In this document: one piece after another, positions 23,501 to 36,200 of the stretch
How the letters are laid out: every line of letters starts with the position of its first letter
How positions within the stretch are numbered: the stretch's first letter is position 1
Assembly (NCBI GenBank): GCA_940337035.1
Contig: CALNHX010001952.1
Span: 62,001-126,000, forward strand
From: Agriotes lineatus
Taxonomy: Eukaryota > Arthropoda > Insecta > Coleoptera > Elateridae
Length of the DNA stretch: 64,000 nt
Direction of reading: 5' to 3'
Program-made: the position numbers and the translations under genes
Notes under the pieces: generated by a model
Database searches by the model: none
The model's input: the letters and a program-made list of their open reading frames with translations, nothing else
What the model was told of the DNA's origin: nothing

Positions 23501-26050
23501 CCTAACGTCCACACGTCCGAGTTGTTTCGTATGTCCCTACCGTCCCAGACGTCCTAGATTTCCCATATGTCTCTAACGTCCCAGACGTCCCACATGTCCC
23601 ATATGTCCTTAACGTCCCAGACGTCCTAGATGTCCCAATTGTCTCAAACGTCCAGACGTCCCAGATGTCTCATTATATCCCTAACGTCCCAGACGTGCCA
23701 GGCGTCCCAGATATCCCAGACTTTCCAAACGTCGCAGACGTCTCAGATGTCCTAGATGTCTCATATTTCTCTAACGTCCCAGCCGTCCCAGATGTCCCAT
23801 ATGTCCCTAACGTCCCAGACGTCCGAGTTGTTTCATATGTTTCTAACGTCCCAGATGTCCTAGATATCCCATATGTCTCTAACGTCCCCGAACGTCCCAC
23901 ATGTCCCATATGTCCGTAACGTCCCAGACGTCCGAGTCGTTTCATATGTTTCTAAACGTCCCAGATGTCCTAGATGTCCCATATGTACCTAACATCCCAG
24001 ACGTCCCAGATTTCCCATATGTTCCTAACGTCCCAGACGTCCCAGATGTCCCATATGTCCCATATGTCGATAACATCCCAGACGTCCTAGATGTTCCATA
24101 TGTCCCTAACGTCTCAGACGTCCTAGATGTCCCATATGTCTCTAACGTCCCAGACGTCCAGATGTCTCATTTGTCCTTAACGTCCCAGACGTGCCTAGAT
24201 GTCCCATAGTCCCTAACGTCCCAGACGTCCTAGATGTCCCATTTGTCCCTAACGTCCAGACGTCTTAAATGTCCCAATGTCCAATATGTCCCTAACGTCC
24301 CAGACGTCCTAGATGTCCTATATGTCCCTAACGTCCCAGACGTCCCAGATTTCCCATATGATCCTAACGTCCCAGATGTCCCATATGTTACTAACGTCCC
24401 CGACGTCCAGGTTGTTTCATATGTCCCTAACGTCCCAGACGTCCCAGATGTCCCATATGTTCCTAACGTCCCAGACGTCCTAGATGTCCCATATGTCCCT
24501 AACGTCCTAGACGTCCTGGAAGTCCCATATGTACGTACCGTCCCAGACGTCCTAGATGTCCCATATTTCCCTAACGTCCTTGACGTCCAGATGTCCTAGG
24601 TGTCCCATATATCCCTAACGTCTCAGACGTCTTAGAAGTCCCATATGTCCCTAACGTCTCAGACGTCCTAGATGTTCCATATGTCCCTACATCCCAGACG
24701 TCCCAGATCTTCATATGTCCCTAACGTCCCATACGTCCCAGATGTCCCATTTGTCCTATATGTCCCTAACGTCCCAGACGTTCAAGATGTCTTATATATT
24801 CCTAACGTCCCGGGCGTCCCAGATATCCCAGACTTCCCAAACGTGGCAGACGTCTCAGATGTCCCAGATGTCTCATATGTCCTTAACGTCCCATACGTCC
24901 CAGATGTCCCATATGTCCCTAACGTTTGCAACGTCCCAGACATACCATGTGTCCCATATGTCCCTAACGTCCCAGGCGTCCTAGATGCCCCATATATCGC
25001 TAACGTCCCAGACGTTCCAGACGTCCTAGATGTCTCATATGTCCCTAACGTCCCAGACGTCCTAGATGTCCTATATGTCCCTAACGTCCCAGATGTCCCA
25101 TATGTCCCTAACGTCCCAGACGTCCCAGATGTCCAATATGTCTTTAACGTTCCAAGCGTCCTGGATATCCCATATGTCCCTAACGTCCCAGACGTCCCAG
25201 ACGTCCTAGATGCTTCATATGTCTCTAACGTCCCAGACGTCCTAGATGTCTTATATGTCCCTAACGTCCCAGATGCCTCATATGTCCCTAACGTCCCATA
25301 CGTCCCAGATGTCGCATTTATCCCATATGTCCCGAACGTCCCAGACGTCCTAGATGTCCTATATATCCCTAACGTCCCAGGCGTCCCAGATGTTCCATAT
25401 GTCCCTAACGTCCCAGACGTCCCAGACGTCCCAGATATCCTAGACCTTCCAAACGTCGCAGACGTCCCAGATGTGCCAGATGTGCCATATGTCCCTAACG
25501 TCCCAGACGTCCTAGATGTCTTATATGTCCCTAACGTCCCAGACGTCCCAGATGTCCCATTTGTCCTTAACGTCCCATACGTCCCAGATGTCCCAGACGT
25601 CCCAGACGTCCCAGGCGTCCTAGATGTCTCATATGTCCCATATGTCTCTAACGTCCCAGACGTCCTGGTTGTCCCATATGTCCCTAACGTCCTTGACGTC
25701 CCAGACGTCCTAGATGACCCATATATCCCTAACGTCCAGACGTCTTAGACGTTCTATATGTCCCTACCGTCTCAGACGTCCCGGATGTCCCTTATGTCCT
25801 TAACGTCCCAGACATCCCATATGTCTCATGTGTCCCTAACGTTCCAGACGTCTCAAATGTCCCATATGTCCCTAACGTCCCAGACGTCCTAGATGTCCTA
25901 TATGTCCCTAACGTCCCACACGTCCGAGTTGTTTCGTATGTCCCTAACGTACCAGACGTCCTAGATGTCCCATATGTCTCTAACGTCCCAGACGTCCCAC
26001 ATGTCCCATATGTCCTTAACGTCCCAGACGTCCTAGATGTCCCAATTGTC
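20590..26050. repeat. About 2.66-kb tandem duplication (two copies)
   Basis: Copy one is about 20590-23235 and copy two about 23246-26050. Offsets are 2,661 bp at the left and 2,657 in the middle, rising to about 2,775 after a segment of about 117 bp that copy one lacks near 22816. Rare variants are shared, such as GTACGTACCGTCC near 21870 and 24530 and TTTGCAACG near 22267 and 24925. The left 1.4 kb of copy two has many single-base indels. Confidence 0.83.
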
Positions 26051-26910
26051 TCAAACGTCCCAGACGTCCCAGATGTCTCATATGTCCCTAACGTCCCAGA
26101 CGTCCTAGATGTCTCATATGTCCCACATGTCCCTAACGTCCCAGACGTCCTGGTTGTCCCATATGTCCCTAACGTCCTTGACGTCCCAGACGTCCTAGAT
26201 GACCCATATATCCCTAACGTTCCAGACGTCTTAGACGTCCTATATGTCCCTAACGTCTCAGACGTCCCGCATGTCCCTTATGTCCTTAACGTCCCAGACA
26301 TCCCATATGTCCCATGTGTCCCTAACGTTCCAGACGTCTCAAATGTTCCATATGTCCCTAACGTCCCAGACGTCCTAGATGTCCTATATGTCCCTAACGT
26401 CCCACACGTCCAAGTTGTTTCGTATATCCCTAACGTCCCAGACGTCCTAGATGTCCCATATGTCTCTAACGTCCCAGACGTCCCACATGTCCCATATGTC
26501 CTTAACGTCCCAGACGTCCTAGATGTCCCAATTGTCTCAAACGTCCCAGACGTCCCAGATGTCTCATATGTCCCTAACGTCCCAGACGTCCCAGGCGTCC
26601 CAGATATCCCAGACTTTCCAAACGTCGCAGACGTCTCAGATGTCCTAGATGTCTCATATTTCTCTAACGTCCCAGACGTCCCAGATGTCCCATATGTCCC
26701 TAACGTCCCAGACGTCCGAGTTGTTTTATATGTTTCTAACGTCTCAGATGTCCTAGATGTCCCATATGTTTCTAACGTCCCAGACGTCCCAGATGTCCCA
26801 TATGTCCCTAACGTCAGAGACGTCCCAGATGCCCCATATGTCCCTAACGTCCTAGACGTCCTAGATATCCCACATGTCTCTAACGTCCCAGTCGTCCCAT
26901 ATGTCCTATA
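26051..26910. repeat. Satellite segment
   Basis: Standard nonamers, with partial internal repetition of the preceding block (the GTCCTGGTTGTCCC variant near 26148). No other feature. Confidence 0.65.
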
Positions 26911-28710
26911 TGTCCCTAACGTCCCAGACGTCTTAGAAGTCCTATATATCCCTAACGTCCCAGGCGTCCCAAACGATCCATATGTCCCTAACGTTTCAGA
27001 CGTCCCAAACGTCCCAGATATCCCAGACTTTCCAAACGTAGCAAACGTCTCAGATGTCCTAGATGTCCCATATGTCCCTAACGTCCCAGACGTCCTAGAT
27101 GTCTTATATGTCCCTAACGTCCCAGACGTCCCAGATGTCTCATATGTCCCTAACGTCCCATACGTCCCAGATGTCCCATATGTCCCTAACTTCCCAGACG
27201 TCCCAGACGTCTCATGTGTCCCATATGTCTATAACGTCCCAGGCGTCCTAGATGTACCATATGTCCCTAACGTCCCAGACGTCCCAGACGTCTTAGGTGT
27301 CCCATATGTCACTAACGTCCTTGACGTCCCAGACGTCTTAGATGTCCCATATATCCCTAACGTCCCAGACGTCTTAGACGTCCTATATGCCCCTAACGTC
27401 TCAGACGTCCCGGATGTCTCTTATGTCCCTAACGTCCCAGACGTCCCAGATGTCCCATATGTCCCATATGTTAATAACGTCCCAGACGTCCCAGATGTCC
27501 CATATGTCCCTAACGTCCCAGACATCCTAGATGTCCCATATGTCCCTAACGTCCCAGGCGTCCTAGAAGTCCCATATGTCCCTAACGTCCCAGACGTCCT
27601 AGATGTCCCATATGTCCCTAACGTCCTTGACGTCGCAGACGTCCTAGGTATCCAATATATCCCTAACGTCCCAGACGTCTTAGAAGTCAAATATGTCCCT
27701 AACGTCTCAGACGTTCCAGATGTCCCATATGTCCCTTAGGTCCCTAACGTCCCAGACGTCCAAGGTGTCCGATATACCCCTAACATCCCAGGCCTCCCAG
27801 ATGTCCCATATGTCCCTAACGTCCCAGACGTCTTAGAAGTCCTATATATCCCTAACGTCCCAGGCGTCCCAAACGATCCATATGTCCCTAACGTTTCAGA
27901 CGTCCCAAACGTCCCAGATATCCCAGACTTTCCAAACGTAGCAAACGTCTCAGATGTCCTAGATGTCCCATATGTCCCTAACGTCCCAGACGTCCTAGAT
28001 GTCTTATATGTCCCTAACGTCCCAGACGTCCCAGATGTCTCATATGTCCCTAACGTCCCATACGTCCCAGATGTCCCATATGTCCCTAACTTCCCAGACG
28101 TCCCAGACGTCTCATGTGTCCCATATGTCTATAACGTCCCAGGCGTCCTAGATGTACCATATGTCCCTAACGTCCCAGACGTCCCAGACGTCTTAGGTGT
28201 CCCATATGTCACTAACGTCCTTGACGTCCCAGACGTCTTAGATGTCCCATATATCCCTAACGTCCCAGACGTCTTAGACGTCCTATATGTCTCTAACGTC
28301 TCAGACGTCCCGGATGTCTCTTATGTCCCTAACGTCCCAGACGTCCCAGATGTCCCATATGTCCCATATGTTAATAACGTCCCAGACGTCCCAGATGTCC
28401 CATATGTCCCTAACGTCCCAGACATCCTAGATGTCCCATATGTCCCTAACGTCCCAGGCGTCCTAGAAGTCCCATATGTCCCTAACGTCCCAGACGTCCT
28501 AGATGTCCCATATGTCCCTAACGTCCTTGACGTCGCAGACGTCCTAGGTATCCAATATATCCCTAACGTCCCAGACGTCTTAGAAGTCAAATATGTCCCT
28601 AACGTCTCAGACGTTCCAGATGTCCCATTTGTCCTTTAGGTCCCTAACGTCCCAGACGTCCAAGGTGTCCGATATACCCCTAACATCCCAGGCCTCCCAG
28701 ATGTCCCATA
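26911..28710. repeat. 900-bp tandem duplication (two copies)
   Basis: 26911-27810 and 27811-28710 are 900 bp apart, exactly 25 units of 36 bp. I count about four substitutions between them (near 27390-27392, 27729 and 27735). Each holds one GATATACCCC anchor (27771 and 28671). The right edge may extend some 20 bases further. Confidence 0.9.
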
Positions 28711-31700
28711 TGTCCCTAACGTCCCAGACGTCCCAGATGTCCCATATATCCCTAACGTCCCAGACGTTTCAGATGTCCCATGTGTCCCTAACGTCCCAGA
28801 CGTCTCAGATGTTCCATTTGTTCCATACGTCTCTAACGTCCCAGACGACCTGGACGTCCTATATGTCAATAACGTCCCAGACGTCCCAGATGTCCCATAT
28901 ATCCCTAACGTCCCAGACGTTTCAGATGTCCCATGTGTCCCTAACGTCCCAGACGTCTCAGATGTTCCATATGTTCCATACGTCCCTAACGTCCCAGACG
29001 ACCTAGATGTCCTATATGTAAATAACGTCCCAGACGTCCCAGATGTCCCATATGTCCCTAACGTCCCAGACGTCCCAGAATTCCCATATGTCTCATGTCC
29101 CTAACGTCCCAGACGTCCCAGATGTCATAAATGTCCCTAACGTCCCAGACGTCCCAGATGTTCAATATGTTCCATATGTCCCTAAAGACCCAGACGTCCT
29201 AGATGTCCCATATGTCTCTAACGTTTCAGACGTCCCAGATGTCCCTTATGTTCCTAACGTCCCAGCGTCCTAGATGTCCCATGTGTCTCTATCGTCCCAG
29301 ACGTTCCAGATGTCCCATACGTCCCAGACGTCCTAGATGTCTCACATGTCCTTAACGTCCCAGACGTCCCAGATGTCCCATATGTCCGTAACATCCCAGA
29401 CGTCCCAGAATTCCCATATGTCTCATGTCCCTAACGTCCCAGACGTCCCAGATGTCATAAATGTCCCTAACGTCTCAGACGTCCCAGATGTTCAATATGT
29501 TCCAAATGTCCATAAAGACCCAGACGTCCTAGATGTCCCATATGTCTCTAACGTTTCAGACGTCCCAGATGTCCCTTATGTCCCTAACGTCCCAGCGTCC
29601 TAGATGTCCCATGTGTCTCTAACGTCCCAGACGTTCCAGATGTCCCATACGTCACAGACGTCCTAGATGTCTCACATGTCCCTAACGTCCCAGACGTCTT
29701 AGATGTCCCATATGTCCGTAACGTCCCAGACGTCCTAGATGTCCCATATTTCCCTAACGTCCTTGACGTCCCAAACGTCCTAGGTGTCCCATATATCCCT
29801 AACGTCTCAGACGTCTTAGAAGTCCCATATGTCCCTAACGTCTCAGACGTCCTAGATGTTCCATATGTCCCTACATCCCAGACGTCCCAGATCTTCCATA
29901 TGTCCCTAACGTCCCATACGTCCCAGATGTCCCATTAATCATATGTCCCTAACGTCCCAGACGTCCAAGATGTCCTATATATTCCTAACGTCCCGGACGT
30001 CCCAGATATCCCAGACTCCCCAAACGTGGCAGACGTCTTAGATGTCCTAGATGTCCCATATATCCCTAACGTCCCAGACGTCCCAGATGTCTCATATGTC
30101 CTTAACGTCCCATACGTCCCAGATGTCCCATATGTCCCTAACGTCCCCAACGTCCCAGACGTACCATGTGTCCCATATGTCCCTAACGTCCCAGGCGTCC
30201 TAGATGTCCCATATATCGCTAACGTCCCAGACGTTCCAGACGTCCTAGATGTCTCATATGTTCCTAACGTCCCAGACGTCCTAGATGTCCTATATGTCCC
30301 TAACGTCCCAGATGTCCCATATGTCCCTAACGTCCCAGACGTCCCATATGTCCCATATGTCTTTAACGTTCCAAGCGTCCTGGATGTCCCATATGTCCCT
30401 AACGTCCCAGACGTCCCAGACGTCCTAGATGCTTCATATGTCCCTAACATCGCAGACGTCCTAGATGTCTTATATGTCCCTAACGTCCCAGACGTCCCAG
30501 ATGTCTTATATGTCCCAAACGACCCAGACGTCCTAGATGTCCCATATGTCCCTAACGTCCCAGACGTTCCAGACGCCTCATATGTCCCTAACGTCCCATA
30601 CGTCCCAGATGTCGCATTTATCCCATATGTCCCGAACGTCCCAAACGTCGTAGATGTCCTATATATCCATAACGTCCCAGGCGTCCCAGATGTTCCATAT
30701 GTTCCTAACGTGCCGACGTCCCACACGTCCCAGATATCCTAGACTTTCCAAACGTCGCAGGCGTCCTAGACGTCCCATATGTCCCATATGTCCCTAACTT
30801 CCCAGACGTCCTAGTTGTCCCATATGTCTCTAACGTCCTTGACGTCCCAGACGTCCTAGATGTCCCATATATCCCCAACGTTCCAGACGTCTTAGACGTC
30901 CTATATGTTCCTAACGTCTCAGACGTCCTAGATGTCTTATATGTCCCTAACGTCCCAGACGTCCCGGATGTCCCATTTGTCCTTAACGTCCCATACGTCC
31001 CAGATGTCCCATATGTCCCTAACGTCCCAGACGTCCTAGATGTCTTATATGTCCCTAACGTCCCAGACGTCCCGGATGTCCCATTTGTCCTTAACGTCCC
31101 ATACGTCCCAGATGTCCCAGACGTCCCAGACGTCCCAGGCGTCCTAGACGTCCCATATGTCCCATATGTCCCTAACTTCCCAGACGTCCTAGTTGTCCCA
31201 TATGTCCCTAACGTCCTTGACGTCCCAGACGTCCTAGATGTCCCATATATCCCCAACGTTCCAGACGTCTTAGACGTCCTATATGTCCCTAACGTCTCAG
31301 ACGTCCCGGATGTCCCTTATGTCCCTAACGTCCCAGACATCCCAGATGTCCCATGTGTCCCTAACGTTCCAGACGTCTCAAATGTCCCATATGTCCCTAT
31401 CGTCCCAGACGTTCTAGATTTCCTATATGTCCCTAACGTCCCACACGTCCGAGTTGTTTCGTATGTCCCTAACGTCCCAGACGTCCTAGAAGTCCCATAT
31501 GTCTCTAACGTCACAGACGTCCCACATGTCCCATATGTCCTTAACGTCCCAGACGTCCTAGATGTCCCAATTGTCTCAAACGTCCCAGTCGTCCTAGATG
31601 TCTCATATATCCCTAACGTCCCAGACGTCCCAGGCGTCCCAGATATCCCAGACTTTCCAAACGTCGCAGACGTCTCAGATGTCCTAGATGTCTCATATTT

Positions 31701-32136
31701 CTCTAACGTCCCAGCCGTCCCAGATGTCCCATATGTCCCTAACGTCCCAGACGTCCGAGTTGTTTCATATGTTTCTAACGTCCCAGATGTCCTAGATGTC
31801 CCATATGTCTCTAACGTCCCAGACGTCCCACATGTCCCATATGTCCATAACGTCCCAGACGTCCGAGTCGTTTCATATGTTTCTAACGTCCCAGATGTCC
31901 TAGATGTCCCATATGTCTCTAACGTCCCAGGCGTCCTAGATGTCCCATATGTCCCTAACGTCCTTGACGTCCCAGACGTCCTAGATGTCGCATATATCCC
32001 TAACGTCCCAGATGTCCCATGTGTCCCTAGCGTCCCTGACGTCCCAGATGTCCAATATGTCCCTAACGTCCCAGACGTCCCAGGTTTCCCATATGTCCCA
32101 TATGTCCCTAACGTCCCAGACGTCTTAAAAGTCCAA
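28711..32136. repeat. Higher-order block copy 4 and following satellite
   Basis: Starts like copies 1-3, with a 153-bp internal repeat (28741 and 28894) and a doubled AAAGACCCAGACG segment near 29184 and 29515. A 108-bp repeat (three 36-bp units) lies at 30922 and 31030. Continues in ordinary units. No gene is seen. Confidence 0.75.
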
Positions 32137-33268
32137 TATGTCCCTAACATCCCAGACGTCCCAGATTTCCCATATGTTTCTAACGTCCCAGACGTCCCAG
32201 ATGTCCCATATGTCCCATATGTCGATAACATCCCAGACGTCCTAGATGTTCCATATGTCCCTAACGTCTCAGACGTCCTAGATGTCCCATATGTCTCTAA
32301 AGTCCCAGACGTCCCAAATGTCTCATTTGTCCTTAACGTCCCAGACGTGCTAGATGTCCCATAAGTCCCTAACGTCCCAGACGTCCTAGATGTCCCATTT
32401 GTCCCTAACGTCCCAGACGTCTCAAATGTCCCAATGTCCAATATGTCCCTAACGTCCCAGACGTCCTAGATGTCCTATATGTCCCTAACGTCCCAGACGT
32501 CCCAGATTTCCCATATGATCCTAACGTCCCAGATGTCCAAGATGTCCCATATGTCCCTAACGTCCCAGACGTCCCAGACGTCCTAGATGCTTCATATGTC
32601 CCTAACGTCGCAGACGTCCTAGTTGTCTTATATGTCCCTAACGTCCCAGACGTCCCAGATGTCTTATATGTCCCAAACGACCCAGACGTCCTAGATGTCC
32701 CATATGTCCCTAACATCCCAGACGTCCCAGATTTCCCATATGTTTCTAACGTCCCAGACGTCCCAGATGTCCCATATGTCCCATATGTCGATAACATCCC
32801 AGACGTCCTAGATGTTCCATATGTCCCTAACGTCTCAGACGTCCTAGATGTCCCATATGTCTCTAACGTCCCAGACGTCCCAAATGTCTCATTTGTCCTT
32901 AACGTCCCAGACGTGCTAGATGTCCCATAAGTCCCTAACGTCCCAGACGTCCTAGATGTCCCATTTGTCCCTAACGTCCCAGACGTCTCAAATGTCCCAA
33001 TGTCCAATATGTCCCTAACGTCCCAGACGTCCTAGATGTCCTATATGTCCCTAACGTCCCAGACGTCCCAGATTTCCCATATGATCCTAACGTCCCAGAT
33101 GTCCAAGATGTCCCATATGTCCCTAACGTCCCAGACGTCCCAGACGTCCTAGATGCTTCATATGTCCCTAACGTCGCAGACGTCCTAGTTGTCTTATATG
33201 TCCCTAACGTCCCAGACGTCCCAGATGTCTTATATGTCCCAAACGACCCAGACGTCCTAGATGTCCCA
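32137..33268. repeat. 566-bp tandem duplication (two copies)
   Basis: 32137-32702 repeats at 32703-33268, with a further partial copy from about 34485. The 566-bp spacing is not a multiple of nine because each copy holds the octamer GTCCCAAT before GTCCAATAT (near 32429 and 32995). This shows that register slips are copied along with blocks. Confidence 0.85.
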
Positions 33269-36200
33269 TATGTCCCTAACGTTCCAGACGTTCCAGACGC
33301 CTCATATGTCCCTAACGTCCCATACGTCCCAGATGTCGCATTTATCCCATATGTCCCGAACGTCCCAGACGTCCCAGATGTCTTATATGTCCCTAACGTC
33401 CCAGACGTCCCAGATGTCTTATATGTCCCAAACGACCCAGACGTCTTAGATGTCCCATATGTCCCTAACGTCCCAGACGTTCCAGACGCCTCATATGTCC
33501 CTAACGTCCCATACGTCCCAGATGTCTTATATGTCCCAAACGACCCAGACGTCCTAGATGTCCCATCTGTCCTTAACGTCCCAGACGTTCCAGACGCCTC
33601 ATATGTCCCTAACGTCCCATACGTCCCAGATGTCGCATTTATCCCATATGTCCCTAACGTCCCAGACGTCCCAGATGTCTGATATGTCCCTAACGTCCCA
33701 GACGTCTCAAATGTCCCATATGTCCCTAACGTCCCAGACGTCCTAGATTTCCTATATGTCCCTAACGTCCCACACGTCCGAGTTGTTTCGTATGTCCCTA
33801 ACGTCATAGACGTCCTAGATGTCCCATATGTCTCTAACGTCCCAGACGTCCCACATGTCCCATATGTCCTTAACGTCCCAGACGTCCTAGATGTCCCAAT
33901 TGTCTCAAACGTCCCAGTCGTCCCAGATGTCTCATATATCCCTAACGTCCCAGACGTCCCAGGCGTCCCAGATATCCCAGACTTTCCAAAAGTCGCAGAC
34001 GTCTCAGATGTCCTAGATGTCTCATATTTCTCTAACGTCCCAGCCGTCCCAGATGTCCCACATGTCCCTAACGTCCCAGACGTCCGAGTTGTTTCATATG
34101 TTTCTAACGTCCCAGATGTCCTAGATGTCCCATATGTCTCTAACGTCCCAGACGTCCCACATGTCCCATATGTCCGTAACGTCCCAGACGTCCGAGTCGT
34201 TTCATATGTTTCTAACGTCCCAGATGTCCTAGATGTCCCATATGTCTCTAACGTCCCAGGCGTCCTAGATGTCCCATATGTCCCTAACGTCCTTGACGTC
34301 CCAGACGTCCTAGATGTCGTATATATCCCTAACGTCCCAGATGTCCCATGTGTCCCTAGCGTCCCAGACGTCCCAGATGTCCAATACGTCCCAGGTTTCC
34401 CATATGTCCCATATGTCCCTAACGTCCCAGACGTCTTAAAAGTCCCATATGTCCCTAACGTCTCAGACGTCCTAGATGTCCCATATGTCCCTAACATCCC
34501 AGACGTCCCAGATTTCCCATATGTTTCTAACGTCCCAGACGTCCCAGATGTCCCATATGTCCCATATGTCGATAACATCCCAGACGTCCTAGATGTTCCA
34601 TATGTCCCTAACGTCTCAGACGTCCTAGATGTCCCATATGTCTCTAACGTCCCAGACGTCCCAAATGTCTCATTTGTCCTTAACGTCCCAGACGTGCTAG
34701 ATGTCCCATAAGTCCCTAACGTCCCAGACGTCCTAGATGTCCCATTTGTCCCTAACGTCCCAGACGTCTCAAATGTCCCAATGTCCAATATGTCCCTAAC
34801 GTCCCAGACGTCCTAGATGTCCTATATGTCCCTAACGTCCCAGACGTCCCATATTTCCCATATGATCCTAACGTCCCAGATGTCCCAGATGTCCCATATG
34901 TCCCTAACGTCCCCGACGTCCAGGTTGTTTAATATGTTCCTAACGTCCCAGACGTCCCAGATGTCCCATATGTTCCTAACGTCCCAGACGTCCTAGATGT
35001 CCCATATGTCCGTAACGTCCCAGACATCCTAGAAGTCCCATATGTACGTAACGTCCCAGACGTCCTAGATGTCCCATATTTCCCTAACGTCCTTGACGTC
35101 CCAGATGTCCTAGGTGTCCCATATATCCCTAACGTCTCAGACGTCTTAGAAGTCCCATATGTCCCTAACGTCTCAGCCGTCCTAGATGTTCCATATGTCC
35201 CTACATCCCAGACGTCCCAGATCTTCCATATGTCCCTAACGTCCCATACGTCCCAGATGTCCCATTTGTCCCATATGTCCCTAACGTCCCAGACGTCCAA
35301 GATGTCTTATATATTCCTAACGTCCCGGACGTCCCAGATATCCCAGACTTCCCAAACGTGGCAGACGTCTCAGATGTCCTAGATGTCCCATATATCCCTA
35401 ACGTCCCAGACGACCTAGATATCCTATATGTCTCTAACGTCCCAGACGTCCCACATGTCCCATATGTCCGTAACGTCCCAGACGTCCGAGTCGTTTCATA
35501 TGTTTCTAACGTCCCAGATGTCCTAGATTTCCCATATGTCTCTAACGTCCCAAGCGTCCTAGATGTCCCATATGTCCCTAACGTCCTTGACGTCCCAGAC
35601 GTCCTAGATGTCTCATATATCCCTAACGTCCCAGATGACCCATGTGTCCCTAGCATCCCAGACGTCCCAGATGTTCAATATGTCCCTAACGTCCCAGACC
35701 TCCCAGGTTTCCCATATGTCCCATATGTCCCTAACATCCCAGACCTCTTAGAAGTCCCATATGTCCCTAACGTCTCAGACGTCCTAGATGTCCCATATGT
35801 CCCTAACATCCCAGACGTCCCAGATTTCCCATATGTTTCTAACGTCCCAGACGTCCCAGATGTCCCATATGTCCCATATGTCGATAACATCCCAGACGTC
35901 CTAGATGTTCCATATGTCCCTAACGTCTCAGAAGTCCTAGATGTCCCATATGTCTCTAACGTCCCAGACGTCCCAGATGTCTCATTTGTCCTTAACGTCC
36001 CAGACGTGCTAGATGACCCATAAGTCCCTAACGTCCTAGATGTCCCATTTGTCCCTAACGTCCTAGGCGTCTCAAAGTCCCAATGTCCAATATGTCCCTA
36101 ACGTCCCAGACGTCCTAGATGTCCTATATGTCCCTAACGTCCCAGACGTCCCAGATTTCCCATATGATCCTAACGTCCCAGATGTCCCAGATGTCCCATA

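Noticed and set aside
32971..34788. 605-aa minus-strand frame of GTLGTYGTSGTS repeats
   Set aside because: Same cause: the satellite has no stop in this minus frame. It ends wherever the register slips.
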